NCBI GenBank assembly: GCA_016873675.1
Contig: VGWG01000002.1
Span: 1-64,000, forward strand
DNA: 64,000 nt
Direction of reading: 5' to 3'
Source of the DNA: Lentisphaerota bacterium
GTDB taxonomy: Bacteria; Verrucomicrobiota; Kiritimatiellia; RFP12; JAAYNR01
The notes beneath the pieces are model-generated. The model saw nothing but the letters and a program-made list of their open reading frames with translations, did not search any database and was not told the origin of the DNA. The translations under genes and the position numbers were made by a program. Positions 26,312 through 35,428 of this stretch are shown here, piece after piece (positions within the stretch are counted from its first letter, which is position 1; each line of letters opens with the position of its first letter).

Positions 26312-27684
26312 TAGCCCTCAAGAACAAAATCAAAGCCTGGATGGGCGAGCTGTGGTGGTATTCGATCATCCTGTTCGTTGCCCAGCGCTTCGGCGACGTG
26401 CTGAACATTTACATCGGCCTGTGGCTGGTGCCGAAGTACGTCGCGCAAGACCAGCTCGGAGCGCTGCTGCCGCTCACGCAGATCGCGGGTGTGCTGGGCC
26501 TGCCCCTGGCCATCATTCTGACGCCATTCAGCAAGTTCATCAACACCTTCGGCGCCAAAGAAGAATATGGCAAGATTAAGGCGCTCCTGCTGGACGTATT
26601 GGCGGTGGTGGGGATATCCTCGGTGGTCATCGGCCTTTACACGTGGCACGCGGCTCCCTTGATCTTCGAACGTCTGCGCATCAGCTCCACGCGATTGATC
26701 TGGCTCATCTGCGGTATCACGGTCACATCCCTGGTGATACCCCTGATCAACGGCGTCCTATCCTCACTAAAGAGATTTCGACTCCTGAGCATCACCGGAT
26801 TTGTTTCGACGCCGATCCGCCTGGCGGTCTTGCTGCTTCTATTGCCGATTTCGGGGCTGCTGGGGTATTTTGCTTCCCAACTCGCATTGAATCTAGTGAT
26901 TTGTTTGATCGCTTGTTGGGGCCTGCGGGGACTCATCTCCCGCGAGATCAAGCGGGAATCCTATTTCTCCCACGGCCGGGAAATGATCGCCTATACGCTG
27001 CCATTTGTGATCATGACCGGCGTGGGATCCCTCGCTTCGGCGGTGCAGTATCTGGTCATCCGTCAACGCCTGCCCGATGTGGAATCGGCCGCTTTCTACT
27101 TCTGCTCCCGATTCGCGGAGGTACCCAACATGATCTGGGCCTCCATAGGCACGGTCTTCTTTCCTCACATATCGGATGCGTTTGAGAAAGGCAAGAGCAC
27201 GCAACGCATGCTCATTAACGTTCTGGCCATCAGCGTGGTCGGCGGGGGCATCATCGCCTTGCTGCTCGGCGTCAGCATGGGATGGGTGTTCGCTCAGGTC
27301 GGTTCATGGGCGGTGTACCGGCCCTATGCCTATTTGACGGGTTGGCTCGCCCTGACCAATGTTTTTCGCATCGGATACACCATCTTTGTGATCCATGAGA
27401 TTGCCTGCCGCCGTTTTGGTTTTCTTTTCTATTCGGTGCCGCTGGCCCTCGTTGAGGCGCTGATCCTGGTCGCGCTGACCGGATACGGCTTCTTCACGCC
27501 TTACCTGCCAGGATCGTGGGTCGAATGGATGGGATCGCTTCGGGCCGCGCGCATCGCGTTCATTGTCTGGGTGATGCTGGCGTCGGCACTCGCTCAATTT
27601 ATTGGTATTCTTGTTCAGTTTATGCGTGAAAATAGCGGGAACTTGTGTTGCACCGACGGACAGCGGATAGGAGTGTCTTTGTGA
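26308..27684 (+). CDS. Polysaccharide flippase (Wzx/MATE-like)
   Basis: 458 residues with about 12-14 membrane segments in the flippase pattern (SIILFVAQRFGDVLNIYIGL, LPLAIILTPFSKFINTFG, then VIPLINGVLSSLKRF). It probably moves lipid-linked oligosaccharide across the inner membrane. The ATG at 26308 overlaps the upstream stop (ATGA). Its own stop overlaps the FkbM gene start (GTGA), so three genes are translationally coupled. Confidence 0.9.
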   Translation: MIALKNKIKAWMGELWWYSIILFVAQRFGDVLNIYIGLWLVPKYVAQDQLGALLPLTQIAGVLGLPLAIILTPFSKFINTFGAKEEYGKIKALLLDVLAVVGISSVVIGLYTWHAAPLIFERLRISSTRLIWLICGITVTSLVIPLINGVLSSLKRFRLLSITGFVSTPIRLAVLLLLLPISGLLGYFASQLALNLVICLIACWGLRGLISREIKRESYFSHGREMIAYTLPFVIMTGVGSLASAVQYLVIRQRLPDVESAAFYFCSRFAEVPNMIWASIGTVFFPHISDAFEKGKSTQRMLINVLAISVVGGGIIALLLGVSMGWVFAQVGSWAVYRPYAYLTGWLALTNVFRIGYTIFVIHEIACRRFGFLFYSVPLALVEALILVALTGYGFFTPYLPGSWVEWMGSLRAARIAFIVWVMLASALAQFIGILVQFMRENSGNLCCTDGQRIGVSL

Positions 27685-28508
27685 ATCCATTGACCAAATT
27701 GGGGTTGGATGTGCTCGCGCTCGGAAACGTGTACCCCACTTTTCTGACGGACAAGACCACCGTTCAAGCGTTCATGCGAAGGCTGCATCCTGTTTCGACG
27801 GACAAGCCTCTGATTCGCATGGGGCCGGCAGGTGACGGCGGCTATCTGGTTCCGGACGATCTGGCGGGGATCGAGGCCTGTTTCTCGCCGGGTGTGGCGT
27901 CCTCTTCAGGATTTGAAAAGGACTGCGCCGATCTCGGGATGAAGGTGTTCCTCGCGGATCGGTCGGTTGACCAGCCCGCCGAGATGCACGAGCAGTTCTT
28001 TTTCACCAAAAAGTACATCGGCGTAACAACAAACGAAGACTTTATGACGCTGGATGACTGGGTCGATGCATCATTGCCAGGCTCACAAACCGATCTGCTC
28101 CTGCAAATCGACATCGAGGGCTATGAATATGAGGTGTTTCTGGCCCTGTCAGACCGCTTGATGCACAGGTTCAGGATCATCGTGGTGGAGTTTCATGCCA
28201 TGGGACAGATTTTTAATCTGCCTTTTTTTCGATTGGCCTCTCGCGCGTTCGATAAAATCCTGCAGAGCCACACCTGTGTGCACATCCATCCCAACAGTTG
28301 TTGTGAGCCTTTGAATATTCGAGGATTTGTCATTCCATCGGTGGCCGAGTTTACCTTTCTGCGGAAGGACCGGATATCCAATCCTTCGTATGCCCGCACG
28401 TTCCCGCATCCATTGGATGCGAATAATACGGACAAGCCCACTTTTCCATTGCCACAATGCTGGTACAGTAACGCGCCGATGAATAGCAATCCGAATCTCG
28501 GAAAGTAA
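27681..28508 (+). CDS. FkbM-family methyltransferase
   Basis: 275 residues. SAM fold with RMGPAGDGGYLVPDD, CFSPGVASSSGFEKD and the typical QIDIEGYEYEVFLAL segment, then VVEFHAM. It likely O-methylates a sugar of the surface polymer. The GTG at 27681 with an ATAGGAG ribosome binding site and overlap with the flippase stop defines the start; an ATG at 27645 inside the flippase gene is less likely. Downstream, GT10 starts 4 bases later. Confidence 0.88.
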   Translation: MNPLTKLGLDVLALGNVYPTFLTDKTTVQAFMRRLHPVSTDKPLIRMGPAGDGGYLVPDDLAGIEACFSPGVASSSGFEKDCADLGMKVFLADRSVDQPAEMHEQFFFTKKYIGVTTNEDFMTLDDWVDASLPGSQTDLLLQIDIEGYEYEVFLALSDRLMHRFRIIVVEFHAMGQIFNLPFFRLASRAFDKILQSHTCVHIHPNSCCEPLNIRGFVIPSVAEFTFLRKDRISNPSYARTFPHPLDANNTDKPTFPLPQCWYSNAPMNSNPNLGK

Positions 28509-28512
28509 CTTC

Positions 28513-29553
28513 ATGGATACTCCACGTCCCATCATTGCAATCAATTATTACTTCAACGCCGAGGAACTGAACAACCGCATCTTTGCATCGGATTGCAGGT
28601 CGGCTAAGGCGGTTGGATTGAAGGCTTTTCGTACATTTATGGGCAAAAGAGACGTGGAGGTTGTCACGCTCGACACGGTGGACTTTCACGATGCGAACGT
28701 AAAGTATGTTCTTTACTTCGAATACAATTGGCGTATGTTGAAGCGCGATCCGTTCTTGGACAAGATACCCTATCAGAAACGCGCATTGGTCTTGTTGGAG
28801 CCTGCTAATGTCAATCCATCCATGTACTATACCGATTTTTTGCGCAAGCGATTTCATGTGGTGTTCACATGGGACTTGAAACTGCTCGCCAAGCATCCGC
28901 GCTATGCACAGATCAACGTCCCGGTCGGAGCGGAGCCTCGATCTTATCGTTGCAACCGATTTCGTGATTACTCGTTTAGCAACAAGAAACTTCTGGTTGC
29001 CGTCAGCGCCAATCGTGGCGGATACATGCCGCAATCCATTCACAGCTATAACGCCCGGCGAAAGGCCTATCGGTTCTTCGAAAAATACTATCCAGCACAT
29101 TTTGATTTGTATGGCCTTTGGTGGGATCAACCGCGAAACATTTTTGAAAAACGGTTTGGATATTCGCCGTTTCGAAATTGGCGAGGAACGATTTCAGGAT
29201 CATGGGACGAGAAAGTCAATGTGATCGCCAAATACAAGTTTGCTCTTTGTTTTGAAAACAACGTATCCCAGGATGGGTACATTAGTGAAAAAATCATTGA
29301 CTGTTTCTGCGCCCGCTGCGTGCCCGTGTATTACGGTTCAACTATAACTGATCAACGGATACCCAGAGACACCTACGTTGACTTTCGTGATTTTCCTGAT
29401 CTTGAAACGCTTGCCCGTTTTCTCAACGAGGTTGACGAGGAACGTCACCAACAATACATCGAGGCCATTGACCGATTTATGATCAGTGTACAATCGGACT
29501 TCTTTTCTACGGATCATTTTCATCAGGTTATTGCTGATCGACTGATCGGTTGA
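28513..29553 (+). CDS. GT10-family alpha-1,3/4-fucosyltransferase-like protein
   Basis: 346 residues. The C-terminal donor-binding motif FALCFENNVSQDGYISEK followed by IIDCFCARCVPVYYG is the hallmark of GT10 fucosyltransferases, which move fucose from GDP-fucose to a GlcNAc-type acceptor. No membrane anchor is visible. With the GT11 gene at 35429 it suggests a fucosylated surface glycan. Base composition is AT-richer than in the housekeeping genes. No GDP-fucose synthesis genes lie in the window. Confidence 0.9.
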   Translation: MDTPRPIIAINYYFNAEELNNRIFASDCRSAKAVGLKAFRTFMGKRDVEVVTLDTVDFHDANVKYVLYFEYNWRMLKRDPFLDKIPYQKRALVLLEPANVNPSMYYTDFLRKRFHVVFTWDLKLLAKHPRYAQINVPVGAEPRSYRCNRFRDYSFSNKKLLVAVSANRGGYMPQSIHSYNARRKAYRFFEKYYPAHFDLYGLWWDQPRNIFEKRFGYSPFRNWRGTISGSWDEKVNVIAKYKFALCFENNVSQDGYISEKIIDCFCARCVPVYYGSTITDQRIPRDTYVDFRDFPDLETLARFLNEVDEERHQQYIEAIDRFMISVQSDFFSTDHFHQVIADRLIG

Positions 29554-29569
29554 TGGTCTTCGGATTTCA

Positions 29570-29596
29570 TTGATAAAACCTGTTTAAGAGTATAAC
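29570..29596 (+). promoter_or_regulatory. Possible internal promoter before the GT2 gene
   Basis: TTGATA (29570-29575) and TATAAC (29591-29596) with a short 15-base spacer, in a 128-base AT-rich gap. An ACAACCTGTTGT palindrome overlaps it at about 29596-29607. The suboptimal spacing makes this tentative. Confidence 0.33.
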
Positions 29597-29681
29597 AACC
29601 TGTTGTATTATTAGTCACAAGGGATGCGTTACAGGTCAACAAACGAACACAACATAAATTAGCGTGCCACATGGGAGAGCT

Positions 29682-30677
29682 ATGAGCAGAATCAGAGTCA
29701 CCGTCGGTATACCCACCTATAATCGGGTTCAGGAACTGTCTTTCTTAATGGATAGCGTGCTGTCGCAAATGCGTGATCGCTTCCAGGGACAAATCGAGAT
29801 ACTCGTGGCAGACGATATGTCAACTGACACGACACGTGCGGTCGTGCAGGAATATGCAGACAGATATCCTGACATGATATCCTATCGCTATAACGAAAAG
29901 AATCTGGGGTATTCGCGTAATGTAGATTCCGTGATCTGCAACGCAAAAGGGGAGTTTGTATTACTGATGGGGGATGATGACGCCCTTGAGGAGAATGCGC
30001 TTTCGACCCTGTGGGATATTCTGGACAGTCATGATGATCTGGGGGTGGTGATTCTGGGGGAAACGCCGTACGACCCCCAGCTAAAAGCGCCTCTGGCAGA
30101 TCCGGAAAAACAGTTGAATAAGGCGGGAGGAGTACTCTATCGTCCGGGCCTCGATTATGTGCGGGAAAGGCGCAGATTCACCCCGGCATTAATATCAGGG
30201 TGTGTGCTGAAGCGCGATGCGTGGCTCCAATCTGGCGCCTCTGATTTCTACGACACTATTTCTATCCATATTCTATGTGCCATGCGCATTCTTCTCACGC
30301 ACGCGCTTTATTTCTCAAATGTTCCCGCGATCAAATACAGGACCAGCGGAGTCGGCGGGGATGTCTGGACGAAAGACAGCATCTACCCGTTCGCCTTTGA
30401 TCTTGGTTATCTTGTTGGGTGTCGGGGTATTCAAGCGACTTACCCTGCAAAATTACACCGGTATTTGCATCGACAGGCGATGCGATCAATCGTTTATCTC
30501 ATCATGCGGCAGAAATCAACACAAGGTCCCATCCATGTGCGCCTCCTGCGTATGCGTTTGCAGGAGTTGGCGGACAAGCGGGATCCCCTCACATGGTTGG
30601 CGTTCCTGCTCTTGCGCTTGCCTCGTTGGTTAATCCGTATTTTGATGGTGTTAAGCATGAAAGCTCGGCACTCTTAA
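29682..30677 (+). CDS. GT2-family glycosyltransferase
   Basis: 331 residues. RVTVGIPTYNRVQELSFLM, then ILVADDMSTDTT, YNEKNLGYSRNVDSV and the metal-binding LLMGDDDALEENAL show a GT-A family 2 enzyme. The GGGAGAG ribosome binding site fixes the ATG at 29682. A hydrophobic amphipathic C-terminus (LLLRLPRWLIRILMVL) may attach it to the membrane. Donor and acceptor are unknown. Confidence 0.92.
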   Translation: MSRIRVTVGIPTYNRVQELSFLMDSVLSQMRDRFQGQIEILVADDMSTDTTRAVVQEYADRYPDMISYRYNEKNLGYSRNVDSVICNAKGEFVLLMGDDDALEENALSTLWDILDSHDDLGVVILGETPYDPQLKAPLADPEKQLNKAGGVLYRPGLDYVRERRRFTPALISGCVLKRDAWLQSGASDFYDTISIHILCAMRILLTHALYFSNVPAIKYRTSGVGGDVWTKDSIYPFAFDLGYLVGCRGIQATYPAKLHRYLHRQAMRSIVYLIMRQKSTQGPIHVRLLRMRLQELADKRDPLTWLAFLLLRLPRWLIRILMVLSMKARHS

Positions 30678-30720
30678 TGGTATAGAGAGTCCTATTTGAA
30701 CGGGAAGGCGTAATTCGTCT

Positions 30721-31521
30721 ATGAGAACCATCGACTCATTCCGGCATTATGCGTGGATAACAAGTCAAATGCTTGGAATCTCACCGCGTTCCCTTGTGCA
30801 TTCGATAAAAGGGTTGCCGACATTTCTGAATAATCGACAAAGGTTCTTGAAGCAATATCGGAGCGCCAGATCCGACTTTGCATGGGGGCATACGTATCCG
30901 TGTCTTGAGGATCGCTATCTAGCGAGTGGAGCGGCGAGTGGACACTATTTTCATCAAGATTTGCTTGTTGCTCAAATGATCGCTCTTAACACGCCCATTA
31001 AGCACGTCGATATAGGATCCCGGGTCGATGGTTTTGTTGCACATGTAGCATCATTTCGAGAAATCGAGGTTATGGATATTCGAAAGCAGGACAAACAAAT
31101 AAGGAACATTATTTTTAAACAAGCCGACCTCATGGATATGAATTTTAGCACTATTGATTACTGCGACTCCGTCTCTGCATTGCACAGTCTCGAACATTTT
31201 GGCCTTGGTCGGTACGGAGACACGGTGAATAGCGATGGGCATCTCGTTGGTTTTAATAATATATTCCGAATCCTCAAGCGCGGAGGACGATTCTACTTTT
31301 CCGTCCCAATCGGACGGTCGCGAATAGAGTTTAATGCTCATCGTGTGTTCTCATTGCAATACTTGCTGGATATTATTAATCCGTATTACACAATCAATAG
31401 TTATTCGTATGTCAACGATATCGGGGAATTAGTTGAAAATTTGCCATTAACTGGGTCGGCTATCACCACGAATTGCGGATGCCACTGGGGGTGTGGCATA
31501 TTTGAACTGATCAAGCGGTAG
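30721..31521 (+). CDS. DUF268-family protein (first copy)
   Basis: 266 residues. Core motifs HVDIGSRVDGFVAHVASF, SALHSLEHFGLGRYGD and FYFSVPIGRSRIEFNAHRVF mark DUF268, a methyltransferase-like fold; the C-terminus has CGCHWGCGIFE cysteines. Function is not established; occurrence in glycan loci suggests sugar modification. A close paralogue lies at 39736. This copy is visibly AT-richer, suggesting separate acquisition rather than recent tandem duplication. Confidence 0.85.
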   Translation: MRTIDSFRHYAWITSQMLGISPRSLVHSIKGLPTFLNNRQRFLKQYRSARSDFAWGHTYPCLEDRYLASGAASGHYFHQDLLVAQMIALNTPIKHVDIGSRVDGFVAHVASFREIEVMDIRKQDKQIRNIIFKQADLMDMNFSTIDYCDSVSALHSLEHFGLGRYGDTVNSDGHLVGFNNIFRILKRGGRFYFSVPIGRSRIEFNAHRVFSLQYLLDIINPYYTINSYSYVNDIGELVENLPLTGSAITTNCGCHWGCGIFELIKR

Positions 31522-31570
31522 TGCATAACGAACACCAACGTCAATCTATCTTTATATAGTGACAATCACC

Positions 31571-32935
31571 ATGGATAATGCCTACATAAAGCTTCATCCG
31601 ATTCCCGATGTGAAACAGCGCTGTCCTTTTTGCGGATTGGGGCTGCGTGTGATAGGTTGGTGCATGCCAGGCATGTGGACCATGGCTGACATGCGTTGTG
31701 ATAAATGCACTCAATCTTTTTGGGGAGACCTTCCGGTCGGGCATGCGCTATATGCGCCGTTGATATTGGAACAAACATCTGGGGATGTCTTCTCCCGAAC
31801 AGTCGGACTGGATATTCCGTTACGCGATTCCTATGCCAATCCGTCGTCGGAGAAAGTTGCGTTTACGGTTGAAGAATTTCGACTTGCGAAGAAACCTGTG
31901 CTTCTGAACTGTTTAGATTTCTTGTACGGGCACTCCCTGCTTAAACTCCTCAATGCCCAAGGAGTTATGGATGCACATCCATATTTGGATTTAATCGTAT
32001 TGGTTCCACCCATGTTACGGTGGATGGTTCCAGACGGCGTTGCCGCGATCTGGACGATTGCATTGCCCCTTCGACGGGGAACAGAATGGAATACGTGGAT
32101 TGGGGCTGAAATAAGCAGACGCATTACTCCATACCAAGAGGCATGGATCAGTGTTGCGTACCCGCATCACCCATGTTGTGATATTAGCCGATTTACGAAG
32201 CAGAGACCCTTTCCTCGTAACGAATGGCCGCTACGATTGAATTCCCCTCGCATCACATTTGTTTGGCGGGAGGAGAGCAGTCGTATGTGGGTCCGCTCGA
32301 ATCGCTTTTCTTGGCATTGGAATGTCCTTAAAGAACAATTGCATCGTTGCATAAGGAATACGGAGACTTCAACGAAAGAGGACGGGGTTGCAAAGTTATC
32401 GGCAAATCACGAAGTTCACTACTTGCAACGATTGATGCGGATATATTTTAAACTGCGCCGTATAACGCTTACGCGATGGGAAATATGGCGACAGCGTCAG
32501 CAGATGATTCGAACCTTCCGATTGATTCGGCAAAAATTTCCCGCAGCGCGATTCTCGGTTGTCGGTTTCGCGAAGCCGGAGTCTCTCCCCCATTGGATAG
32601 AGGATTTGCGAGTATCACGGATGGATAATGCAACCGAACGAATTTGGTGCCTTGCGTATGCAGATAGTCATGTCGTCATCGGCACGCACGGATCAAATAT
32701 GATTCTACCAACAGCGCATGCAGGATCGGCAATTATTCTCATGCCTGCTGATCGGTGGGGCGTTTTTTTACAGGACACACTTGTTGATGCCATGGATCCT
32801 AGAGATGCTCTGTTTCACTACCGCTCTTTACCCTGCTCGGTGGCTCCCGAAGATGTCGCAAATAATGTTGTTTTTTTGTTGAATCATCAACCATATTTTT
32901 GGGCTACCAATCATGCTCGACGTCTGAATCGCTGA
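31571..32935 (+). CDS. Putative glycosyltransferase with N-terminal zinc ribbon
   Basis: 454 residues; family not firmly recognised. Residues 12-46 contain CPFCGLGLRVIGWC and MRCDKC, a likely zinc-binding ribbon. The C-terminal third has a Rossmann-like end with FSVVGFAKPES, ADSHVVIGTHGSNMIL and SAIILMP, resembling the donor-binding half of GT61-like enzymes. The middle is basic (many Arg and Trp). The ATG at 31571 was preferred to a GTG at 31559. It lies between a DUF268 gene and a methyltransferase in the AT-rich part of the locus. Confidence 0.65.
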   Translation: MDNAYIKLHPIPDVKQRCPFCGLGLRVIGWCMPGMWTMADMRCDKCTQSFWGDLPVGHALYAPLILEQTSGDVFSRTVGLDIPLRDSYANPSSEKVAFTVEEFRLAKKPVLLNCLDFLYGHSLLKLLNAQGVMDAHPYLDLIVLVPPMLRWMVPDGVAAIWTIALPLRRGTEWNTWIGAEISRRITPYQEAWISVAYPHHPCCDISRFTKQRPFPRNEWPLRLNSPRITFVWREESSRMWVRSNRFSWHWNVLKEQLHRCIRNTETSTKEDGVAKLSANHEVHYLQRLMRIYFKLRRITLTRWEIWRQRQQMIRTFRLIRQKFPAARFSVVGFAKPESLPHWIEDLRVSRMDNATERIWCLAYADSHVVIGTHGSNMILPTAHAGSAIILMPADRWGVFLQDTLVDAMDPRDALFHYRSLPCSVAPEDVANNVVFLLNHQPYFWATNHARRLNR

Positions 32936-32966
32936 CAGATGTCTGACGCTTTCTACAGGATACGAT

Positions 32967-33875
32967 ATGCTTGTACAGAAGATACAACGCGCTATTCAAT
33001 TGCTCAAGAAGCAAGGATTGGTTCTGACCGCTGAGATGATATATCGATGGGTCTTTCCAGATCGACTCCGATATTTATCCAGCTGCGAACATTTGTTTAA
33101 GTTGAAGGACGGTCTAGAAATTGGTGGTCCCAGCGGCATTTTTTCTGGCAAAGGGTGCATTCCGGTATATTCGCTTGCCCGTAATATTGATAACTGTAAT
33201 TTTGGTCCATGCACGCTTTGGGAAAGCGGTATAAGGGAAGGGCCTTTTTTTTGTTTTAATAAACGAATGGCACCCGGGCAGCAGTATATCGCAGAAGCCT
33301 GCGATCTGCGATTTGCGCCTGACAACACATATGACTTCGTGATTTCATCTCATTGCATTGAGCATTTGGCAAATCCTTTGCGGAGTATCAGAGAATGGAT
33401 TCGTGTAACTAAAAATGGCGGTATTCTTGCTTTGGTGATACCCCATAAAGATAAAACCTGTGATCACGATAGACCTGTCACATCTTTAGATCATTTAATT
33501 CATGACTTTCAAGATAACGTGGATGAGACGGATATGACTCATTCGGCTGAGATTCTGGAACTCCATGATAGGGGAGGTGATTCACGTGATGCAGACAAGG
33601 CGGCTTTACATCAGAGAGTGTTCAGCAACCATGAGTGCCGATGGATGCATCATCATGTCTTTGACACACAGGCATCGATCGAAATGGTCAATTACATGAA
33701 ATTGCAAATTCTGAATGTGGAGCTTTTCGATCCTTTTCACATTGTTATTCTGGCACGAAAAGATATGGATCCAAGCGTTGTTAACAACGAACGATATCTG
33801 AAGAACCCGGCCGGATGGGTATGGTATGATCCGCCTCTTTTTAAATGGATTAGGCATAAACGAATATCAAAATAA
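32967..33875 (+). CDS. SAM-dependent methyltransferase
   Basis: 302 residues. LEIGGPSGIFSGKG (SAM loop variant), YDFVISSHCIEHLANPLRSI and the LKxGG-like RVTKNGGILALVIPHKDKT are class I methyltransferase motifs. A long insert with many His and Asp residues (about 165-225) is unusual and may bind metal. It is likely to modify the glycan or its precursor. AT-rich codon use resembles the two genes upstream. Confidence 0.85.
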   Translation: MLVQKIQRAIQLLKKQGLVLTAEMIYRWVFPDRLRYLSSCEHLFKLKDGLEIGGPSGIFSGKGCIPVYSLARNIDNCNFGPCTLWESGIREGPFFCFNKRMAPGQQYIAEACDLRFAPDNTYDFVISSHCIEHLANPLRSIREWIRVTKNGGILALVIPHKDKTCDHDRPVTSLDHLIHDFQDNVDETDMTHSAEILELHDRGGDSRDADKAALHQRVFSNHECRWMHHHVFDTQASIEMVNYMKLQILNVELFDPFHIVILARKDMDPSVVNNERYLKNPAGWVWYDPPLFKWIRHKRISK

Positions 33876-33895
33876 TCTACTGTCGGGATTTCAGG

Positions 33896-34753
33896 ATGAA
33901 TGAAAGCGCGAATAGCGATCCGGTACTGGCGTGGCAGGTGCGCAACCTTCCCGCCTTGAAGAGCCTTTCTTTCACGTCGCCCTGCAGTCCTGATGTGACG
34001 ATGCTCACGCATTGGCTGTGGGGAGATGATCGGTTTGATTCACTTCTTGACAGCTTGTTGGCGGCGATTCTGATGGCGTGGAGTAATTGCGGACGTCTTC
34101 CGGTTGTGCTTGTGGTCAATCGCGTGACTCCGCGTTTGGAGAAGCTGGCGACCGAATGGGGAATCCGCCTGATGATCGAGCCAACCATGCGGGGGGGAGG
34201 TGGAAATGTGCGCGATCTCAACCGGGATGCCATACTGAACCTCCACAATCGCTTTGATACAGACTTTGTGCTGACGTTTCAGAATCACGCCTTTCCCTTG
34301 CGGCCCACGCTTCTGGACTTTGTCGGAAAGTATGATTACATTGGCGCGCCATGGGCGTTCGGCAAGGATGATTGGATCACCCGGTGGATGCTCCGGCACC
34401 GGCACGATGTCGGCAATGGCGCCTTTACCCTTCGATCACGGAAGCTTTGCGAGACCACCGCTTTTTATTTCCGAAAATACCGTTATTTTCCCCATTGTTA
34501 CCTGTTTAATGACGACTACTTCATCTGTAAGACCCTGCCGTCATGGGAGAGCGCGTACCGGGAGACCATTCATATTGCCTCACCTGAAGCGGCTGCCGCT
34601 TTTTCGCTGGAGGACAATATGGAGATTCATTCCCGTCTGAACGCCACGCCTTTCGGCTTTCACGGGTGCTCGGCTTTTCGGCATCTGTTATCCGAGAACC
34701 AAATCGGGGCGATCGAAGACCCGTCAATTGTGCGCAGGGAGACAGGCGTATGA
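33896..34753 (+). CDS. DUF5672-family putative glycosyltransferase
   Basis: 285 residues. FVLTFQNHAFPLRP, DYIGAPWAFGKDD, VGNGAFTLRSRKL, an FNDDYFICKTL acidic site, AAAFSLEDN and the final PFGFHG are the DUF5672 pattern, thought to be a GT-A type transferase. The stop overlaps the next gene's ATG (ATGA). Confidence 0.85.
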   Translation: MNESANSDPVLAWQVRNLPALKSLSFTSPCSPDVTMLTHWLWGDDRFDSLLDSLLAAILMAWSNCGRLPVVLVVNRVTPRLEKLATEWGIRLMIEPTMRGGGGNVRDLNRDAILNLHNRFDTDFVLTFQNHAFPLRPTLLDFVGKYDYIGAPWAFGKDDWITRWMLRHRHDVGNGAFTLRSRKLCETTAFYFRKYRYFPHCYLFNDDYFICKTLPSWESAYRETIHIASPEAAAAFSLEDNMEIHSRLNATPFGFHGCSAFRHLLSENQIGAIEDPSIVRRETGV

Positions 34754-35418
34754 AAGAGCAACTCAAGGAATGGCTGGCGACAACTCCGTTCTTCTGGCCC
34801 GTGTATGCCCTCCATTATCGGGTTTTTCATTGGTTCTGCCTCAGGCGCTGGAGAAGGGCTGGTTGTCCCACGCCGCCACCCTATCCCGTGAAGCAGCAAC
34901 TGCTCAGAGCCTGTGCCCGGAAGTACGGGCTCCAGATCCTGATCGAGACCGGCACCTGCCATGGTGACACGCTGGCCGCGCTGCGCGATGTGTTTGAGCA
35001 CCTGTATTCGATCGAGCTGTGCAAACCGTACTTTGAACTCGTGAAAAAACGCTTCAACCGGATGCCTCATGTCCATCTTGTGTTGGGTGACAGTGCGACG
35101 GAATTGAAAGGGATCCTTGACCAGGTGCGCCCGCTGAAGCGCCGTCTGCTCTTCTGGTTGGACGGACATTACTCGGGGGCTGACAGCGCCAAAGGTGAGG
35201 TGGAAACGCCGATTTTTCAGGAACTCGATCATATTCTCGGGGATGAACAGACGCTGTCGGCGGTCATTGCGATTGATGATGCCAGGGAATTCGGCGGAAA
35301 CCCGAACTATCCGTCAATGGATGAGTTGGTTGCCTTCGTTAAGAGACGCAGAAATGTCGTGACCGTCTCGGTCCATACGGATATCATTTGGATTACTCCT
35401 CCGGGACTGAACCTGTGA
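34750..35418 (+). CDS. Class I SAM methyltransferase-like protein
   Basis: 222 residues. LIETGTCHGDTLAALRDVF is the SAM-binding loop, followed by LYSIELCKPYFEL and LGDSATELKGIL; WLDGHYSGADSAKGE and AVIAIDDAREFGG resemble cephalosporin-hydroxylase/TylF-like members that bind metal. An aromatic N-terminal helix (FFWPVYALHYRVFHWFCL) may touch the membrane. Translationally coupled to the upstream gene. Confidence 0.82.
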   Translation: MKEQLKEWLATTPFFWPVYALHYRVFHWFCLRRWRRAGCPTPPPYPVKQQLLRACARKYGLQILIETGTCHGDTLAALRDVFEHLYSIELCKPYFELVKKRFNRMPHVHLVLGDSATELKGILDQVRPLKRRLLFWLDGHYSGADSAKGEVETPIFQELDHILGDEQTLSAVIAIDDAREFGGNPNYPSMDELVAFVKRRRNVVTVSVHTDIIWITPPGLNL

Positions 35419-35428
35419 GGATTGGCTT

